Below, one piece after another: positions 12,219-27,200 of a stretch of DNA of 64,000 nt. The DNA is from Macrobrachium rosenbergii (Eukaryota; Arthropoda; Malacostraca; Decapoda; Palaemonidae): contig NC_089783.1 in the NCBI RefSeq assembly GCF_040412425.1, forward strand, positions 43,030,125-43,094,124, read 5' to 3'. How positions within the stretch are numbered: the stretch's first letter is position 1; every line of letters begins with the position of its first letter. The position numbers were made by a program, and so were the translations under genes. Below the pieces are notes generated by a model. The model saw nothing but the letters and a program-made list of their open reading frames with translations, was not told where the DNA came from and ran no database searches.

Positions 12219-15200
12219 CCCATTCTTCATACAGTCACCTGAAAAACTTCACTGGACATATGAAAAAATAGAGTTTTTTCGGTTGTATCAAACTCATCTA
12301 CACTGCAATAATAATGACAATTCATTGAAGAATATGACCTTTATTAAAATTTACCATAAAGTACCATCATATAATGCAAGGATAGAAACAGATGGAAAGA
12401 TTAAATAAAACTGCTTACATGAACTTTACCAGACATGTTATGGACAAATAAAATCAAAACATATGTAAAATCTTCTGATTAACACAAGTATTAATGATAG
12501 TTTACAAAGGAACACTACCTGTACCAACACTTACTGAAAAATAACACAAGAAAACATGAAAAATACCAACAAAAGTCTTGAAAGAAGCCAGCATTCAATA
12601 CTAATGCCGAAGTAAACAGACATTTGTGAACAAATTAACTGAGAACATTGTTATATATATTTACTGACTCATGTTATAACAGTAATGGCAGCTGATTAGA
12701 ATTAAAGAAATTTACAACTCTTAAAACATAATATATTAGGCATATCTACATACATACAGTACTTACTCCTTTAAATAACCTAAAGTTTTCACAACAGTAT
12801 TCGCTGGCTGTCTTTTGTTTCTTTACTTCATTATCACTTACTAAATCAAGAGCATAGAAAATGACATTTTTATAATAAAATAAAGTTTTATATATACTTA
12901 CCCAGTAATTACATAGCTATTAGTTTCTTTTAACAGCCAGCTTAAAATTTTGAAATTGCAGGCCACGCTAGTTTGTTTTGGTTATGGCGACATGCCCCAC
13001 CCACTTTCGGGTGTAAAAAGAGGTACAAAACAGCAAAGAGCTTCAATTTGTTTATGCCCTTATGTTCAAGAGAGGGGAGGCAGGAGGGCTCCGATCATGT
13101 AATTACTGGGTAAGTATGTATAGAACTTTACTTTATTATAAAAATGTCATTTCTATATAAGTAACTTACCCAGTAATTACATAGCTGATTCCCATATTCA
13201 ATGGAGGTGGGAGGGTTGGACATATCTACCCCAAAACATTATTACTAGTAATGAGTTTGAGAATAGAAATTTGCTAACATTGAATCACTGTTGTTGAACC
13301 TTACATGATAAGAGAGCTGCTACAAGTAGATACTGCCCCTGGTTGGCACTCATCTTATCCAGTAGAGGCAAGGCGGTAAAGCCTTGAGGGCCTACTACTA
13401 GTGGGTGCTTTGTAGCAATGGACTAATTTCCGAGGGCTAGCAAAGTAAAACAAGATGCCCCCTGCTCAGGGAGCAGTGCCACACAAAATAACCGGAGCAA
13501 ATAGTCACGATAACCACCAAAAACCAAATTAATAATACCAATGCCCAACCATTAAAACCAAAAGACTGGAGGGTACTCCAAAGTATGTAGTACTCCCAGG
13601 CTCCCCAAAAACTCAACACCCTAAGCAAGGCGAAGAGATTAAAGAAAGGACATTGCTTTCTACATTTCCTCCCCCAACACCATGCCAGCCGCGTGAAATG
13701 GACCCAAGGTACTGCACTGATCATAAGTAGTTTCGATATCCCTTAAGTAATGCATGCAAACACCGACTTGCACTTCCAAAATGTCACTTGCACAGTCGAT
13801 GTGAGGGATAAATTGCGCTTAAAATGCCAAAGACATAGCAACCGCTCTGATCTCATGGGCTTTTACCTTGCAGGAGGAGAAAGAGTCTTTGCTCACCATG
13901 GAATGTGCTTCTGAAATCAATTTCCTGAGAAAGAATGTCAGGGCATTCTTGGACAAGGGTCGAGAGGGATAATTCACAGAACACCAAAGGTTCCTTGAGG
14001 TACCACGAATATTCTGCGTTCTGTGAAGATAAAACTTAAGGGCCCTTACTGGACACAGAGTTCTTCCTTCTTCACACTATCTCGGACAAGCTCTTAATCA
14101 TAAATGAACGGGGCCATGGACTCAATGGCAATTCGTTCTTAGCTAAAAAGTCTAGGGAAAAGGAGTAAACTGCATTTCCCTGAGAAAATCCGATATTTCT
14201 GTCCAAAGCATGGACTTCACTGGATCTTTTGGCAGTGGCCAAGGCAACCAGAAAAAGTTTTTATGGTAAGATCCCTTAAAGAGATAGACTGAATGAGCTC
14301 AAAAAGTGAATTGGCCAGCCACTTAATTACCACTTCTAGATTCCAGGATAGCAAAGGTTTTTCCTCAAGCTTTGTGGTATCAAAGAACTTAATAAGATCG
14401 GACAAATCCTGGTTACACGATAAGTCCATTCCTTTATGGCAGAAAACTCAGCTAAGCATAGCTCTGTAGCCTTTAATGGTAGACGTGGAGAGTCGTTCAG
14501 TGGAGCACAGGAACAGAAGAAAGTCCGTTATTTCTGCTACAGAGGTATTAGAAGACACATTATTTCTTCTGCACCATGACCTGAAGATGGACCACTTAGC
14601 CTGGTACACATTATCTGATGACTGTCTTCTGCACTTCGCAATTGCGTCTGCAGCTGCTCTCGAAAAGCCCTTCTTTCAGAGCAGTCGTCTAACAGTTTGA
14701 ATCCTGTTAGGGCCAGAGAAGACAGGTTTTGGTGGAACCATCGGACGTGAGGTTGCCTGAGAAGTTGTTGATTCTGTGGCAGCAGTCTTGGGTAGTCTGC
14801 AAGAAGTTCCAGCAGATCTGGGAACCATTCCTTTGCTGGCCAGAAAGGGGCTATCAAAATCACGGATAGGTTTTGGTGAGACCGGAATTTGTTGATGACT
14901 TGTCTCACTAAACTGAGTGGGGAAAGGCATACAGATCTTTGCCCAACCAGTCCTGCAACACTGCATTGGTCGCCCAGAGCTTACACAGATCCAGACAAAC
15001 TAACGAGTCTAATGTCCATTCCGTGGGAAGGATCTGTTTCTGACAGCTCAATTCGTCCGCCAGTTGTCACTTGGGTGTTGTTCTGGTGTAACCAGAGAAG
15101 AAGACCTCTTGCTGCTTTGTACAGGGAGAAAGAATGAGTTCCCCTTTTTCTTGATGTACGCCAGTGCCTTCGTGCTGTCTGAATGCACTGCTACTGTCTT

Positions 15201-18200
15201 TCTGTGGACTTCTGAAGCGAAGCACTGTAGGCCCAGAAATATCTCCTGTAACTCCTTTACATTGATGTGCCAGTTTTGCTGTTCCCGAGACCAGGTACCT
15301 GACACTTCTTTTAACCATAAAAGGGGCCCCCAACTTAAGTTCGACGCGTCTGAAAAGAACTCTAGGCTGGGGTTCAGAGGTAGAAGAGATTTCCCTTCTA
15401 ATAGCCTCTTCTTGGAACTCCACCAACAAAGATCCTCCTTGATTTCCAACGCTATCGGGAACACAAACAAGTCTGGGAACTTTTTCCTGTTCCAGCTGGC
15501 TCTGAGGAAGAACTGCAGAGGTCTCAGGCGAAGTCTTCCCAGAGTGATGAATTGTTCCATGGACGAGAGCGTACCTAGAAGACTCATCCATTGATTGGCC
15601 CCGCAAGTTTAGTTCCAGAAATTCTTTCACTGCCTGGAGACACTTGTAAAACCAGAAAATCCCGAGAGTTGATCATCATTCCTAAATAAGGAATCTCCTG
15701 AGAAGGCGTCAGGAGAGACTTGTCCCGATTGATGAGGAGACCCAATTCTTGGGCCCAAGAGAAGAGTTGTGCGAATGTCCACCGTACATTGAGCTTTCAA
15801 GCAGAAATGTAGTAACCAGTCGTCTAGATATAGGGAGATCTTTATCCCCATCAGATAAAGTTATTTTGCTAGGGGAGCCAATAACCTGGTAAACACTTGT
15901 GGAGCCGTCGAGAGACCGAAGCACAGAGCCTGAAATTGGAACACTTTGCCCTGAAACACAAACCTGAGGTACTTTCTCGAAGTCGGATGCACTGGAATAT
16001 GAACATACACGTCCTGCATGTCGACGGACGCCATCCATTGTCCCTGGCGAATGGATGCAAGGACCGAATGGTTTGTTTCCATCCTGAAAGTTGTCTTTTT
16101 GACAAAGACATTTAAAGCACTTAAGTCCAAAACAGGTCTCCAGTCCCCCAATGACTTGAGTACTACAAAGAGACAGTTGTAGAATCCCGGAGAATGAATG
16201 TCCTCTACTACCTCTATGGCCTCTTTCTTAACAAGAGACTTGACCTCTAGCAAGAAAGCAGCAAATCTCTCTGAGCCTGGAGGGTAAGCCGTCAATTTGA
16301 CAGGCTTGCAGACTAGAGGAGGTTTGTTCAAAAAGGGGACAGTGTAGCCCTCCAGAACAGACACTATCTAGGGTTCCGCTCCCTTTTGTTCCCACCGTTC
16401 CCAAAAGCGGAGGGGCCACACTCCTACCTGAGTAAGGAGGACTACAACTTCATTTCTTGGCGGAAGACTTCTTGATGGAACGCTATGGGAAACAGGTATA
16501 TGCTCGTTCTAGTATGTGTCCTAGAACGGGAGCTCCGAAAGGGAGTAGGCTGCAACAGAGACAAAGATCTGGGAGGAAGAGCCGAAGAATCCTTGGGGCG
16601 TCTTGCAGATTGGGAGAGCAGGTCCCGAGTGTTCTTTTTCTGCAGGTCAGAGGCAATGTCTAGTACTGTAGCCTGGGGAAAAAGATGTGTCTTTTCCAAA
16701 GGGGAGCGGAGGAAGGCCGATCTCTGGGATGGAGTGACACCTTTTGAAGTAACTGTGTACTGTCGCAAATGCCCCGGTCAATACAGGAAAGTACTCCTAA
16801 GAGGTCCGTAGAAATGTCGATATAAAAAGGAGCAGTCTCCAAGCTTGCGCACTAGAGCACCCATCGCCCAGTCTAGGAAGCTCATCACTTCAAAGACCTT
16901 AAAAATACTCTAGAGAAGGTAAAAGTAAGTATACCTTAGTTTAACCAGACCACTGAGCTGACTCCCAGGGAAGGTGCTTCTCCCATTGCGTAAAACCTAT
17001 AACTCGACCTGGACAACTTGGAAGGCGGGAAACAAAAAACTGCCTTTACCTTGCTCCCTCTTCTCTTTTTTAAAATGTCAAAGTAGGTTCTGAAAAATAC
17101 TTAATCAACCTCATTTGCCTCATGACCGACACAAACTCACTGATCCGCGCTAGTCTAAATCGTACCCCGAGTTCCTGTTTGTGCTTGTGGCTGAGACTTT
17201 GCATAACTTTATCGCATCATATTTTTGCAATTATATTGTCATTAATAATTGGGAATAACAATGCCACACATGAAGAAGAGCCTGTTAAGGAAGTGATGAA
17301 GAAAAAGGAGCCTTTAACTGTTGAGGTTCAGAAAGAAATGATCGCCAAGCACGAGGCTGGAACACACATCTGGCTTAGCTCGAGAGTATGGCAGATCTAT
17401 GTTAACAATATGTACTGTTCTAAAGGAGAAAGAGGAAATTAAGGCATTAGACACTGCAGTAGGAGTAACAAGAATACCGTTTACGCAGCGCCCGCAAGCA
17501 ATGGATGAAATGGAGAAATTGTGGCTTCTCTGGCTGAGGCAGAAAGGGCTTGCAGGGGAATCAAGCCATGATTTCGCAGGAAGCCTTGACCATTTATGGA
17601 GAAGTCGCCAAGGACTTGCCAGATCTTTCTCAAATGGAATTCAAGGCAAGCCATGGATGGTTCCAAAAATTTATGAAACGAAAGGGGGTAAGGTCAGTTG
17701 TCTGGCACGTGCAGGCTGCGAGTGCATATACAAAGGCAGTCGAAGAGTGTGTGGAGAAGTTTAAAAGTTTTGTGGATTCTCAGGGTTACCAGCCCCAACA
17801 AGTACTGTATTCAGCTGTGATGAGACAGGACTTTTTCGGGAGATGCCGAAGAAGAACTATATTACATCCGAAGAAAAGAAAATGCCAGGACATAAGCAAA
17901 TGAAAGACCGCCTTACTTTTTTGTTCTGTGCTAATGCATCGGGGGATCTAAAAATAAAGCCATTGCTGGTTTATCATTCTGAGAATCCATGAGCATTTAA
18001 GAAACATAATGTGCAGAAGAGGCAGCTGTGTGTCGTGTGGAAGTCCAATGATAAAGCCTGGGTCACACAGGCTTTGTTCTTGCAGTGGGTGAACTAAGTG
18101 TGCTGCCCAACTATAAAAAGTTATTTAAAAGAAAATGGATTGCCGCTCAAAGCCGTACTTGTAATGGACATCGCACCTGCCCATCTGAAGGACATGAAAG

Positions 18201-21200
18201 ATCACGAGCTGTTGGACAGGCAGTTTGACTCCATCCACATTGTGTCCCTCCCTCCCAATACCACCACCATACTCCCGCCCATGGATCAGCAGGTCACATC
18301 CAACTTTAAAGAACTCTACACAAAGGCTCTGTTTCAAAAGATGCTTCAAGGTTACCGAAGCAACGAACCTGACCCTCAAGGAGTTTTGGAAGGAGCATTT
18401 TGATATCGTCAGCTGCTTAAAGCCCATTAATAAAGCATGGCAGGGCGCCACAAAAAGAATGCTCAATTCTGCATGGAGAAAACTATGGCCTGACTGCGTT
18501 CTTGAATGTGACTTCAAAGGTTTCATTCATGAGGACCAAACTGTGGAGATGATCATGTCATTTGGTAAAACCATGGGGCTGGAGGTAGACCACGAAGACA
18601 TGAACGAACTGATTGATGAACACGACGAGGAGTTGACAGTAGCTGAATTGAAGGAGATGCTTGAAGAGACAAAGAGAGGTGAGTTAGAGGAACTTTCTTC
18701 ATCCAAGGATGAGGTGGAAACAGTGCTGACTTTGCCAGTCATCCACAGATATCAGGAAGTGGTGTGAAATGTGGGAAAACTAAAGAAATTTGTAGAAACA
18801 AACAATCCAAGGCGCACAGAAGCAGAACGTGGCGCCAGTTTGTTTGATGATGTGGCGATGAGTTATTTTTAGTGCTAAAAAACTGCAAAAAAGCAAGTAT
18901 CACTCAACAGGCATTTTACCGTAACAAAAAGAAGTGATGCGGGCGAATCAAGTGTAAGTGAAAGCAAACGGGCGAAACATAGTGAAAAAAGAAAAATCAA
19001 CATCAACCAAGCCCCCGGTCCCAGTGTGAAGTCAGTGAGAAGTGGATGCCTGTCTCCCACCCAATAACCCACCACCATCCCCTCCCTCACCTGTCTACTG
19101 CCTCACTAGTGCTGTCCCGAACACTCGCTCAAGGTAAGATTCCCTTTCGATTTTTTATTGTTACCGTATTGCAGTTGATTGTTTTTATATTTTATTATTG
19201 TTAAATTTATTCTTTTATTTTTTTCTGTGAATTGTTACTGCTTTTACATATATACAGTACAGTAATGTTTTTACTGTCTCTTCTCCTTCCCTCCTTAACT
19301 AAACACTCCCTCCCTTACCTCAAGTCAGCTGTGTGTCACCATGGTGACGTAATTTTGCTCATCTTTTATGTTAAAATTTTATTGTGAAATGCTTTATTCT
19401 TATATTTATTTTGTTGAGTATGGTTATCATAAATGATATTTTGTTCATGCACTTAAAATAACTGTATTCAAGAGGGTACAAAGGGTTGATTTGGGGAAAT
19501 TCTTGAGTGTGGGACAAATTAATTGAATTCCCATTATTCCTTATGGGAATATTCGGATCGATATACGAACATGTGCAAATTGGAGTTTGGAACAAATTAA
19601 ATTTGTATACCGAGGAGCTACTGTATTATGGTTGAAAAGACTTAAAAGGAGAAACAGCAGTGCTTAAATTTATGATGCATCACTTAATTCCAAAAGGTAA
19701 GCCAAAATTTCATTAACATGAAAATATTACATACCTCAGCTTGTGAATTTGAATTATGCCTAAAGCGGAATGTTTGGGTTGTTGACAATCCACCATACTG
19801 AGTGACACCATGAATAGAATTTGAACATAATGTGGAAGATGCGGAATATCCTGAACTGCTTGATGATGATGACCTGGAATGGTGACATTCAATGTGTAAT
19901 AAAATATATGAAAAATAATGGATAAAGTAAATAAATTAAAAATTCAATCATCTGAAACACACTGAAGGAGCATCTTTAATCCTTCCAATATCGCCTTGTT
20001 TAGCTACTAGCTAGTTTAACAGAGATTTTTCAAGTGTTTGTCCCAAAGACATGATATTAATTTGAGTGAAAACAACCTGCACAAATGCTAATTATTTGTT
20101 AAAAATAGTAATAATATAACCATGTGATCAAATATTTACTTGTATTCTCTGGAAGCCTCCATAATAGGTGATAGATATTTGGCACTTAATCCAGGTGGGG
20201 ATGACACAGGACGACTTGTGCTGGGAGGTGGCATCACCTCTCCACTGTCTTCTTTTTTTTCCTCTTCCTCCTCCTCCTCTTCAACTGGGAAGAAGCTGAA
20301 ATAAAGCAATAAATGGTACACTCAAACCCAAGAAAATGGACATTTCTTATGATGAATACGATCATTACTAACCTGATAGTTTGGAAGCTTATGAAACAAA
20401 ATACTGCATGAAATTTAAACTGTCTGGTTATGAGTTTAACAATTTTCTCTGTTCTGTTCTTTACTGTACTGAAATTCTCCTAACTGAAACATCTTTTCTT
20501 TTCCCTTAAAGCATAAGCATGATGGGAGTCACAAAAATGTCCTAGTTTAAAATTATATGATTAAGAATTATGCCATCCCAATGTAATAATTACTGCATAT
20601 ATACATCTATAGAAAAATACCAGCTCATCACTTATCACATCACACTCACAAATTGCTTTTTATGAAAGCTACTGAACATTCAAGTTTCAATAAACAACAA
20701 ACAAATCTCTAGTGGCCAGTACAAGAATTTTCTGCTGTCAGTAGTTTCACTAATCATTCAAGTGATTATTTCTTTTTACCTTCCATACCTACACTGAATC
20801 TTTCACATACTTCACAAAGCTTTCAGTAGTAACATATACTGTACTGTAATTGCAACAAAAATTGAGTAATACAGTACCCAAACCTCTCTCTCTTCCTGAT
20901 AACTTCAAGTAACTTTCTAGAATTCTTTGCAACCCAATCCATTACACTTGAATTTCAGTTCAGGATGATTTATAAGTACTAGGCTTATAGTGGGAAAAAA
21001 AGTTCATAACCACCATTACGAGAAAAAATAAAAATTCCTGCCACCCAGCCTTCTCACAGCTTCCATAAAAAACAACACACTGTGATGCTCATTGCTACCA
21101 AAGTGTGAGAAATGACCACAAATGCAAAGTACTACCAGCAGGTTGCCTTTTACTTTATTTCTATTCCAATTTATAGTGTGATGTTCAAAAATCTATACTA

Positions 21201-24200
21201 TAAATTGGAATAAACTTGAAATGTTGTGGAAAAAAAAATTAACTCATTCTTCAGGCATTCTGTAATCTTGAGGAATCTATCAGCTTCAAGCCACACTAGG
21301 ATCCTCTTTAGGCAAGTGAATACAGGAATGTTGCACAGGCCAGTAAGAGTAGAAGAAAATAAAAACAAGTTATCAATGATATAACAATATTATGGCATAC
21401 AAACTGACCATTCAGTCTTTTAACAATATTTGTTTTGGTGCTCTCAAAATATGAGAAGTAATGACTGTCAAGTTTATAACAACTATCATTCAAATTTATA
21501 GTAGGGGTCACTTTAAATACAGCTACAGCACCTCATTACTCCCCATGTTTTGAGAGCACCCAATCTTACAAGTGTTTATGAGATTGAATGGCCAGTTTGG
21601 TATGCCTGAATTGATCTTTATGTCAATGATACTTATTCTTTCTATTCTTAGTATGAGTGGCTGAAAAAATATGGAAAATATACGAAAGGGACAAAGTGTA
21701 TAAAAGCTGGGGTAGAATGAACTGAAGGATAATGACAAGATGAAGGAACCAAAAGCAGGCCTTAAGAGACCCCTCAGAAAAATTAGAAATGGAAAAGTTC
21801 CAGAACCATGATGAATAATAAGCAGTTAGTTAAAAGCCACTGGAAAACCAGCTGGATGAAAAGTACAGATAGGTATTTTACTGGTAAGTAAGAAAATCCC
21901 ATTGGTTCACAAAGCAGAGATTTATGATAGGTACACAAGGCTTATAATCATCTACCTCTAACTTACGAGTGTTACAGACGCATATTAATTTATGGAAGAG
22001 TTACTGTGCATTATAATATAAATAATATGAAATTTTAGATGTAATCACCTATAATTCATTAAATTCAACATAACATCCTAAAACCACACATATCATACAA
22101 AAAATAAGAAACTTACCAGCCACCTTTAAGAAGATTACCAATTGTTTTGTCATCTCCATCATCTTGTTTGAGAAAATAGGCTGGTGTGGAGGCAATTTTT
22201 AGATTTTTTGCAAATGCTTCTGGATTGTTGGGCATTTTTAAAGTGAAATCGGCAATTACTGTTCCATTAATAGGGAGAAAGTCTTCTTCAAAGTTATCAT
22301 CCTGTTGAAGAAAAAAGCTTTCATGTTTCCAAAGTCTGTGCATGAACACATCCACACACACATACACTTTGCTCATTCTGCACCCATTATTCTCCCTGCT
22401 TTTACTATATCCTCTGCCTTTTACTACCTAGTAATGTCACAGATTACTCTTATACTGTAGATACTGTAGTGTATGGTGTGGTGAAGCTGAGCCCAATCAT
22501 GAAAATGTATATACAATTTAGCAATATTAGTACTATACTAAGCAAGCATCAAAATTCCTATTTTTTTTTCTGTATATCTGTGAATGAAAATCCCAACACA
22601 TCAACAGTGAATTTTACTAACTAAATCTAATTTAAAGCATTTAATGAAAGGTGTCACAATGAACTGGACAAGATCTTCCTGTAGCAGTTGAATATGCACA
22701 GTACTAAAAGTAAAATGTAGTTAACAAGTTACCAAGCTTGAGTATTTCCTAGATATCTTACAGCTGTGGCAGTTCTACATAGTTCCTAACATAAACTAAC
22801 CTGTACTTTACAACAGCACTCAGTTCATGAGATTTATTTAGGAATGTAAGACATCTAAAATGGCAACCAAGCAAAATAATAATTTAGCTGATAAGTAAAG
22901 TAGTCCATAAAGTTGATGGGTTACTAACAGAAAAATAGAGAGAATACCATGAAGAACAAAACTTAAAACCATTAAAATTAAATATCCAAAACACTTACAG
23001 GGTTTGAATCTACTTTAGTACCAGAGTTATCTTCACTTTGTAGATTTTTTTCCTCAATCTTATCTTCCACATCTTCTACTGAGATTGGGACATTAGTTGT
23101 AGGCTGCAAAACACCTGACAAAGTCCGGATATTTTTTTCTTGCTTAAAGCCTTCAGGTGGTGCATTTTCATCTTGGGTTTCAGGATACAGATGATTAGGG
23201 TCTGACACACCATTTGCTGTCTACAAGAGAAAAGGTATCCAAACATTAGTAACATACAGTACATTGCATTCCAGTCAGTAAAAAAAAAATACAATTTTTT
23301 TCTAAAATTAACAAAAAAGCATCTCACAATCAAGAAGAATCTTGTTAACTAAGAAAGAATTATACAGATCAAATCAATCTTTCTTTCACTGCATCAACCA
23401 TGGAATGAAATCTACTTTGCCCGCTAGAGGCCGAGGAAAGATCTGCACAACTTGGAGATCCCCTCAGCTGCCTCTTCTAAGAAACCTTTGCCTGTGGGGA
23501 TCTGTTGGATAGGTTTTAGCAATTCCAGGTTCTTATGGAGTATATGGCCAGCTTAAAAAGTATTTAAAAGAAATCATAAACGAACATCAAGAGTCAAATA
23601 ATTAGAACAGGAGTGTGAGGCCACATACAATGGAATAGCAGCTCCGCACACAAAACTTAGAAGCAAACACTGCAAATTCCAGAATTCTTTATTTTTCTGC
23701 CAGTGTATTTCTGAACTGGTATAGTAAGCTGAATTATCTTATTTGCAAGAAATAGTAAACTAAAAGGGTACATACCAATCAAACTATGAAAAACTGACTG
23801 ATTTTTCACTCATGAAAAAAATAAAATAAAATTCCATCATTACATTACAGTATTTTATATATTTTCTCTAAATGATTTCTGATGTAAGAATGCAGCTGTA
23901 CAGGATGCACAATCTGATTATAACCTGTCAAATCCCTCTCTGGCATACCCTATTACCATTAAGAGCTAGAGCAATGAGCATTTGAAGCTTAGTAATGGAA
24001 AACTTTAAAATACACGTAGTACAAGATAATGCTTAAATGTTAAAAACTCTGGAAATAGATTCAAAACACACATACTTTAATACATTACAACACTTGCATA
24101 CATAAAAATTACTAAAATTCAATTTTTAAAAAGTGTGGAAACAGTTCTCCCAATACCAGTTCTTACCCAATCCTAATGGGAAAATTTCACATAATATACT

Positions 24201-27200
24201 TTCATAGATTGTGCACTTGCACCTAAGTTTAATCAGGTGATTATGAAATTGGAAAAGGAAAAAGGGCAAACTAACCTTTGTGTTACAGGTGGCTCCATCT
24301 TGATGAATGGTGAATGGTGCAGCAAAATTTGTACCGTGATTTCCATCATCGCTAAAGATAGTGAACGGCTGTGATGGGGCCTCCTGGGCAATGTCTGCAT
24401 CTTTCTTCCCACATGCATTATCCTTAGGAAAAAAAAAAAAAAAATAAGCTAAACACTACTTTTAAACAAAATGTAATTTTTTAGTATAAACATACATCAG
24501 ATAAATTTTAAAATGCTATTTTTATAATAAAATTGAGTTTTATATATACTTTCCGAGTAATTACATAGCTATAGTTTCTAACTCACGGAAGCCTAAAATT
24601 CAAAATTCACGGCAGTGCTTCAATTTAGTGTAGGTGACTAGTCCCACCCACTAATGGGAATACCAGTAACGACTTAGAAGACAATCTCATGCTGTTTGTG
24701 CCTCATATCCACCAGAGGGGAGGAGGGTTGGCTCTGATTCTGTAATTACCTGGTAAGTATATATAAAACTTAATTTTATTATAAAAATAGTATTGTTATA
24801 TAAGTAACTTACCAAGTAATTACATAGCTGAATCCCATATTGACAGGAGGTGGGATACATGGACATAATCTACTCCAAAACATTAAGTCATGTAATGAAT
24901 TTGAAACAGAAAAGTTGCTAGCATTGAAAACAATGCTTGTTGTTTCCTTATCAGTTAAGAGAGCTACTGCAGGAGAATACTGCCTCTGGTTGGTGCTCAT
25001 CTTACAAAGCAGTATAGCCATGGAGCACCTCTACTTAAGTGGGACCTTTGCAGCAAAGGAGTATTCCAATGGCTAGCTAAGCATCAATAGGTGCCCTTGC
25101 CCTGAGCACAGTACCAATATAAAAAACAACCAGACAATAAAGTCACCTACACTGAAATAAAACCACAACCTGTCCACTGAGAGTGGTGGGTGCTCCAGGT
25201 ACATTGTACCCCTGGCTCCCCAAAACCAGGCACCTTACTACAAGGTGAAGAGATATTAGGGGAAAATCCTATGCTTCCTCCTGCAATACCATGCCAGTTA
25301 TTAATACTGGTTGCAAGGTACTGCAAAATTTTAACACTGTTTTAACTTTCATTAAAAATAGTGAGAAGGCGAAGACTGATTACACTTCAAGTAGGTCGAT
25401 TGCAAAATGGAAGTAAGGGGCATATTGTGCCTGCAAGCTAATGAGGTAGAAGCTGTTCTGACATCCTTAGCTTCCACCTAAAGTAAGCATAATGCTCTCC
25501 TGAATCTGAGATAGGTCTTAGAAATAAAGTCCATTTTGGATGAAGGGCAATGCTTTCTGAGTATGAGGTCGAAATGGGTCTTGCTCAGGTAATACCTGAA
25601 AACTCCAACTGGACAGAGGGCGCTCTATTCTTTGTCAGAGCCAAGATGTCTGTTAAGTTCTTAAGGGAGAAAGAATGGATCCAGGTCTTGGATAAGTCCT
25701 TGTTCTTGGCTAAAATCCAAGGGTAAACAAGCAAACCATGTCTCCTTGTGAAAAAGACCTAGTCTAGAACAATGGCTTGGATCTCACTAAAACGCTTTAG
25801 CAGAAGCCAAGGTCACCAGGAAGATAGCCTTCTGGGTAAGGTCTTTTCTGAGAAGAGGAGTGTTAAATCAAAAGAGGGACCTGTCAGTCACTTCAACACT
25901 ACGTTCAGGTTCCAGGAGACCAGATTTCCTTCCTTGCTTGAACTATTCAAAGGACTTGATGAAGTTGCTTAAAAACTGAGTTAGACGTAGCTCGACACCC
26001 TTTAATGGGGGAATACAAGAGATTCTAGATGTCCTCAGATAAAAGAGGCAATCTGCAATTCGGGTTTCAGATGTCTCGAAAGAAGAGAAGTAGAGTCTGA
26101 GACACCAGCTACGGAAAACCGCTCACTTACTCTGGTAGACGGAGTTAGAAGATTGACGTCTGTATTTGCAATAGTCCTTATAGTAAGTCTAGAAAAACCC
26201 CTTCATTCTGACATGCTTCCGGACAGTCTGAGGCCCATCCGGACAAGAGCGAGCCATCCTTGGTGGTATCTCCTGAAGTGAGGTTGACCAAGTAGACATG
26301 GATTGGGGAAGAAGTCTTGGAGAGTTCACCAACAACCATGGCAGGTTTGGAAATCATTATTTCATGGGTCAGAACAGGGCTATGAGGGTCACCATAATGT
26401 TGTGATGAGCCTGAAACGTGTTCAGCACTTTCTTGACTATGATGAAGGGCAGAAAGACGTAGGGGTCCAAACTGGACTGAACTTGCAGCATGGAGTCTGC
26501 TGCCCATGCTAGAGGGTCTGGGGCTGGGGAACAAAAGAGAGGAAGAAGGTTCCTTAAGGTGGCAAACAGGTCCAAAGTTGGCCTGTCCCATAGATTCCAT
26601 AGATCCTGACAGACAAAGGGATTCAAGGTCCACTCGGTGGTAAGAAGCAGCTTCTGATGGCTCAGTTCTTCTGCCAGAACTTATTAGTTGGCCTGAATAA
26701 ACTGGGAGACTAGAAAACTCGATTTTGATCGTCCACAGTAGAAGTTCTCTTGTTGTTTGGTGGAGAGAAAATGAGAGCGAGTCTCCTTGCTAACGTAATA
26801 AATGTTAGGACTGTGGTCCAGTCTAAATGGATTACCACAGTCTAGGAGTGAACTAGGGTCAAGAAGCACTGAAACCCCAGTGAATCGCTTTCAGCTCTCT
26901 GACTAGATGTGAAGGCTCCATTCTTTAGGGATATGTCCTGGAAAATTCCTGGTTCCCCAAGCGGGCTCTCCAACCTAGATCAAGGCGTTGAGAAGTCTAA
27001 GGCTACTTTCACACTATGAGTGTTGTTGTTGCAGATAGGTGCATTCACCGCACCGCAGAAAGTGCGGTGGTTTTTAAATTTTGCCACACACACCTGTGTT
27101 ATGCAGAATCGACAATATTTGAGACTTGTTTAATATTCAGTCTACGGTAGGCATCCACATAAAGTTTATTTTATTTAACAAGAGTAGATTACATGCTCAT

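Larger units (their letters stand above)
12859..16900 (-). mobile_element. DIRS-type tyrosine-recombinase retrotransposon, truncated at its 5' side
   Basis: Minus-strand order is gag-like (16.9-16.4 kb), reverse transcriptase (16.36-15.6), RNase H (15.6-15.05), a further pol segment, tyrosine recombinase (14.43-13.69), internal complementary region (13.1-13.19), and the 3' inverted terminus at the left end (12859 on). This gene order, the recombinase in place of an integrase, and the inverted-repeat logic identify DIRS. The copy is dead: frameshifts break RT and recombinase, and the 5' inverted terminus is missing. It lies in the same orientation as the host gene. Confidence 0.85.

Noticed and set aside
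13437..13724. A 95-codon minus-strand ORF with a membrane-like composition.
   Set aside because: It overlaps the 3' end of the DIRS tyrosine recombinase in a shifted frame. The hydrophobic run comes from out-of-frame reading of the recombinase tail and noncoding sequence.
15064..15594. A 176-codon plus-strand ORF across the DIRS RNase H region.
   Set aside because: It is antisense to a clearly recognisable RNase H and RT on the minus strand and has no similarity of its own.
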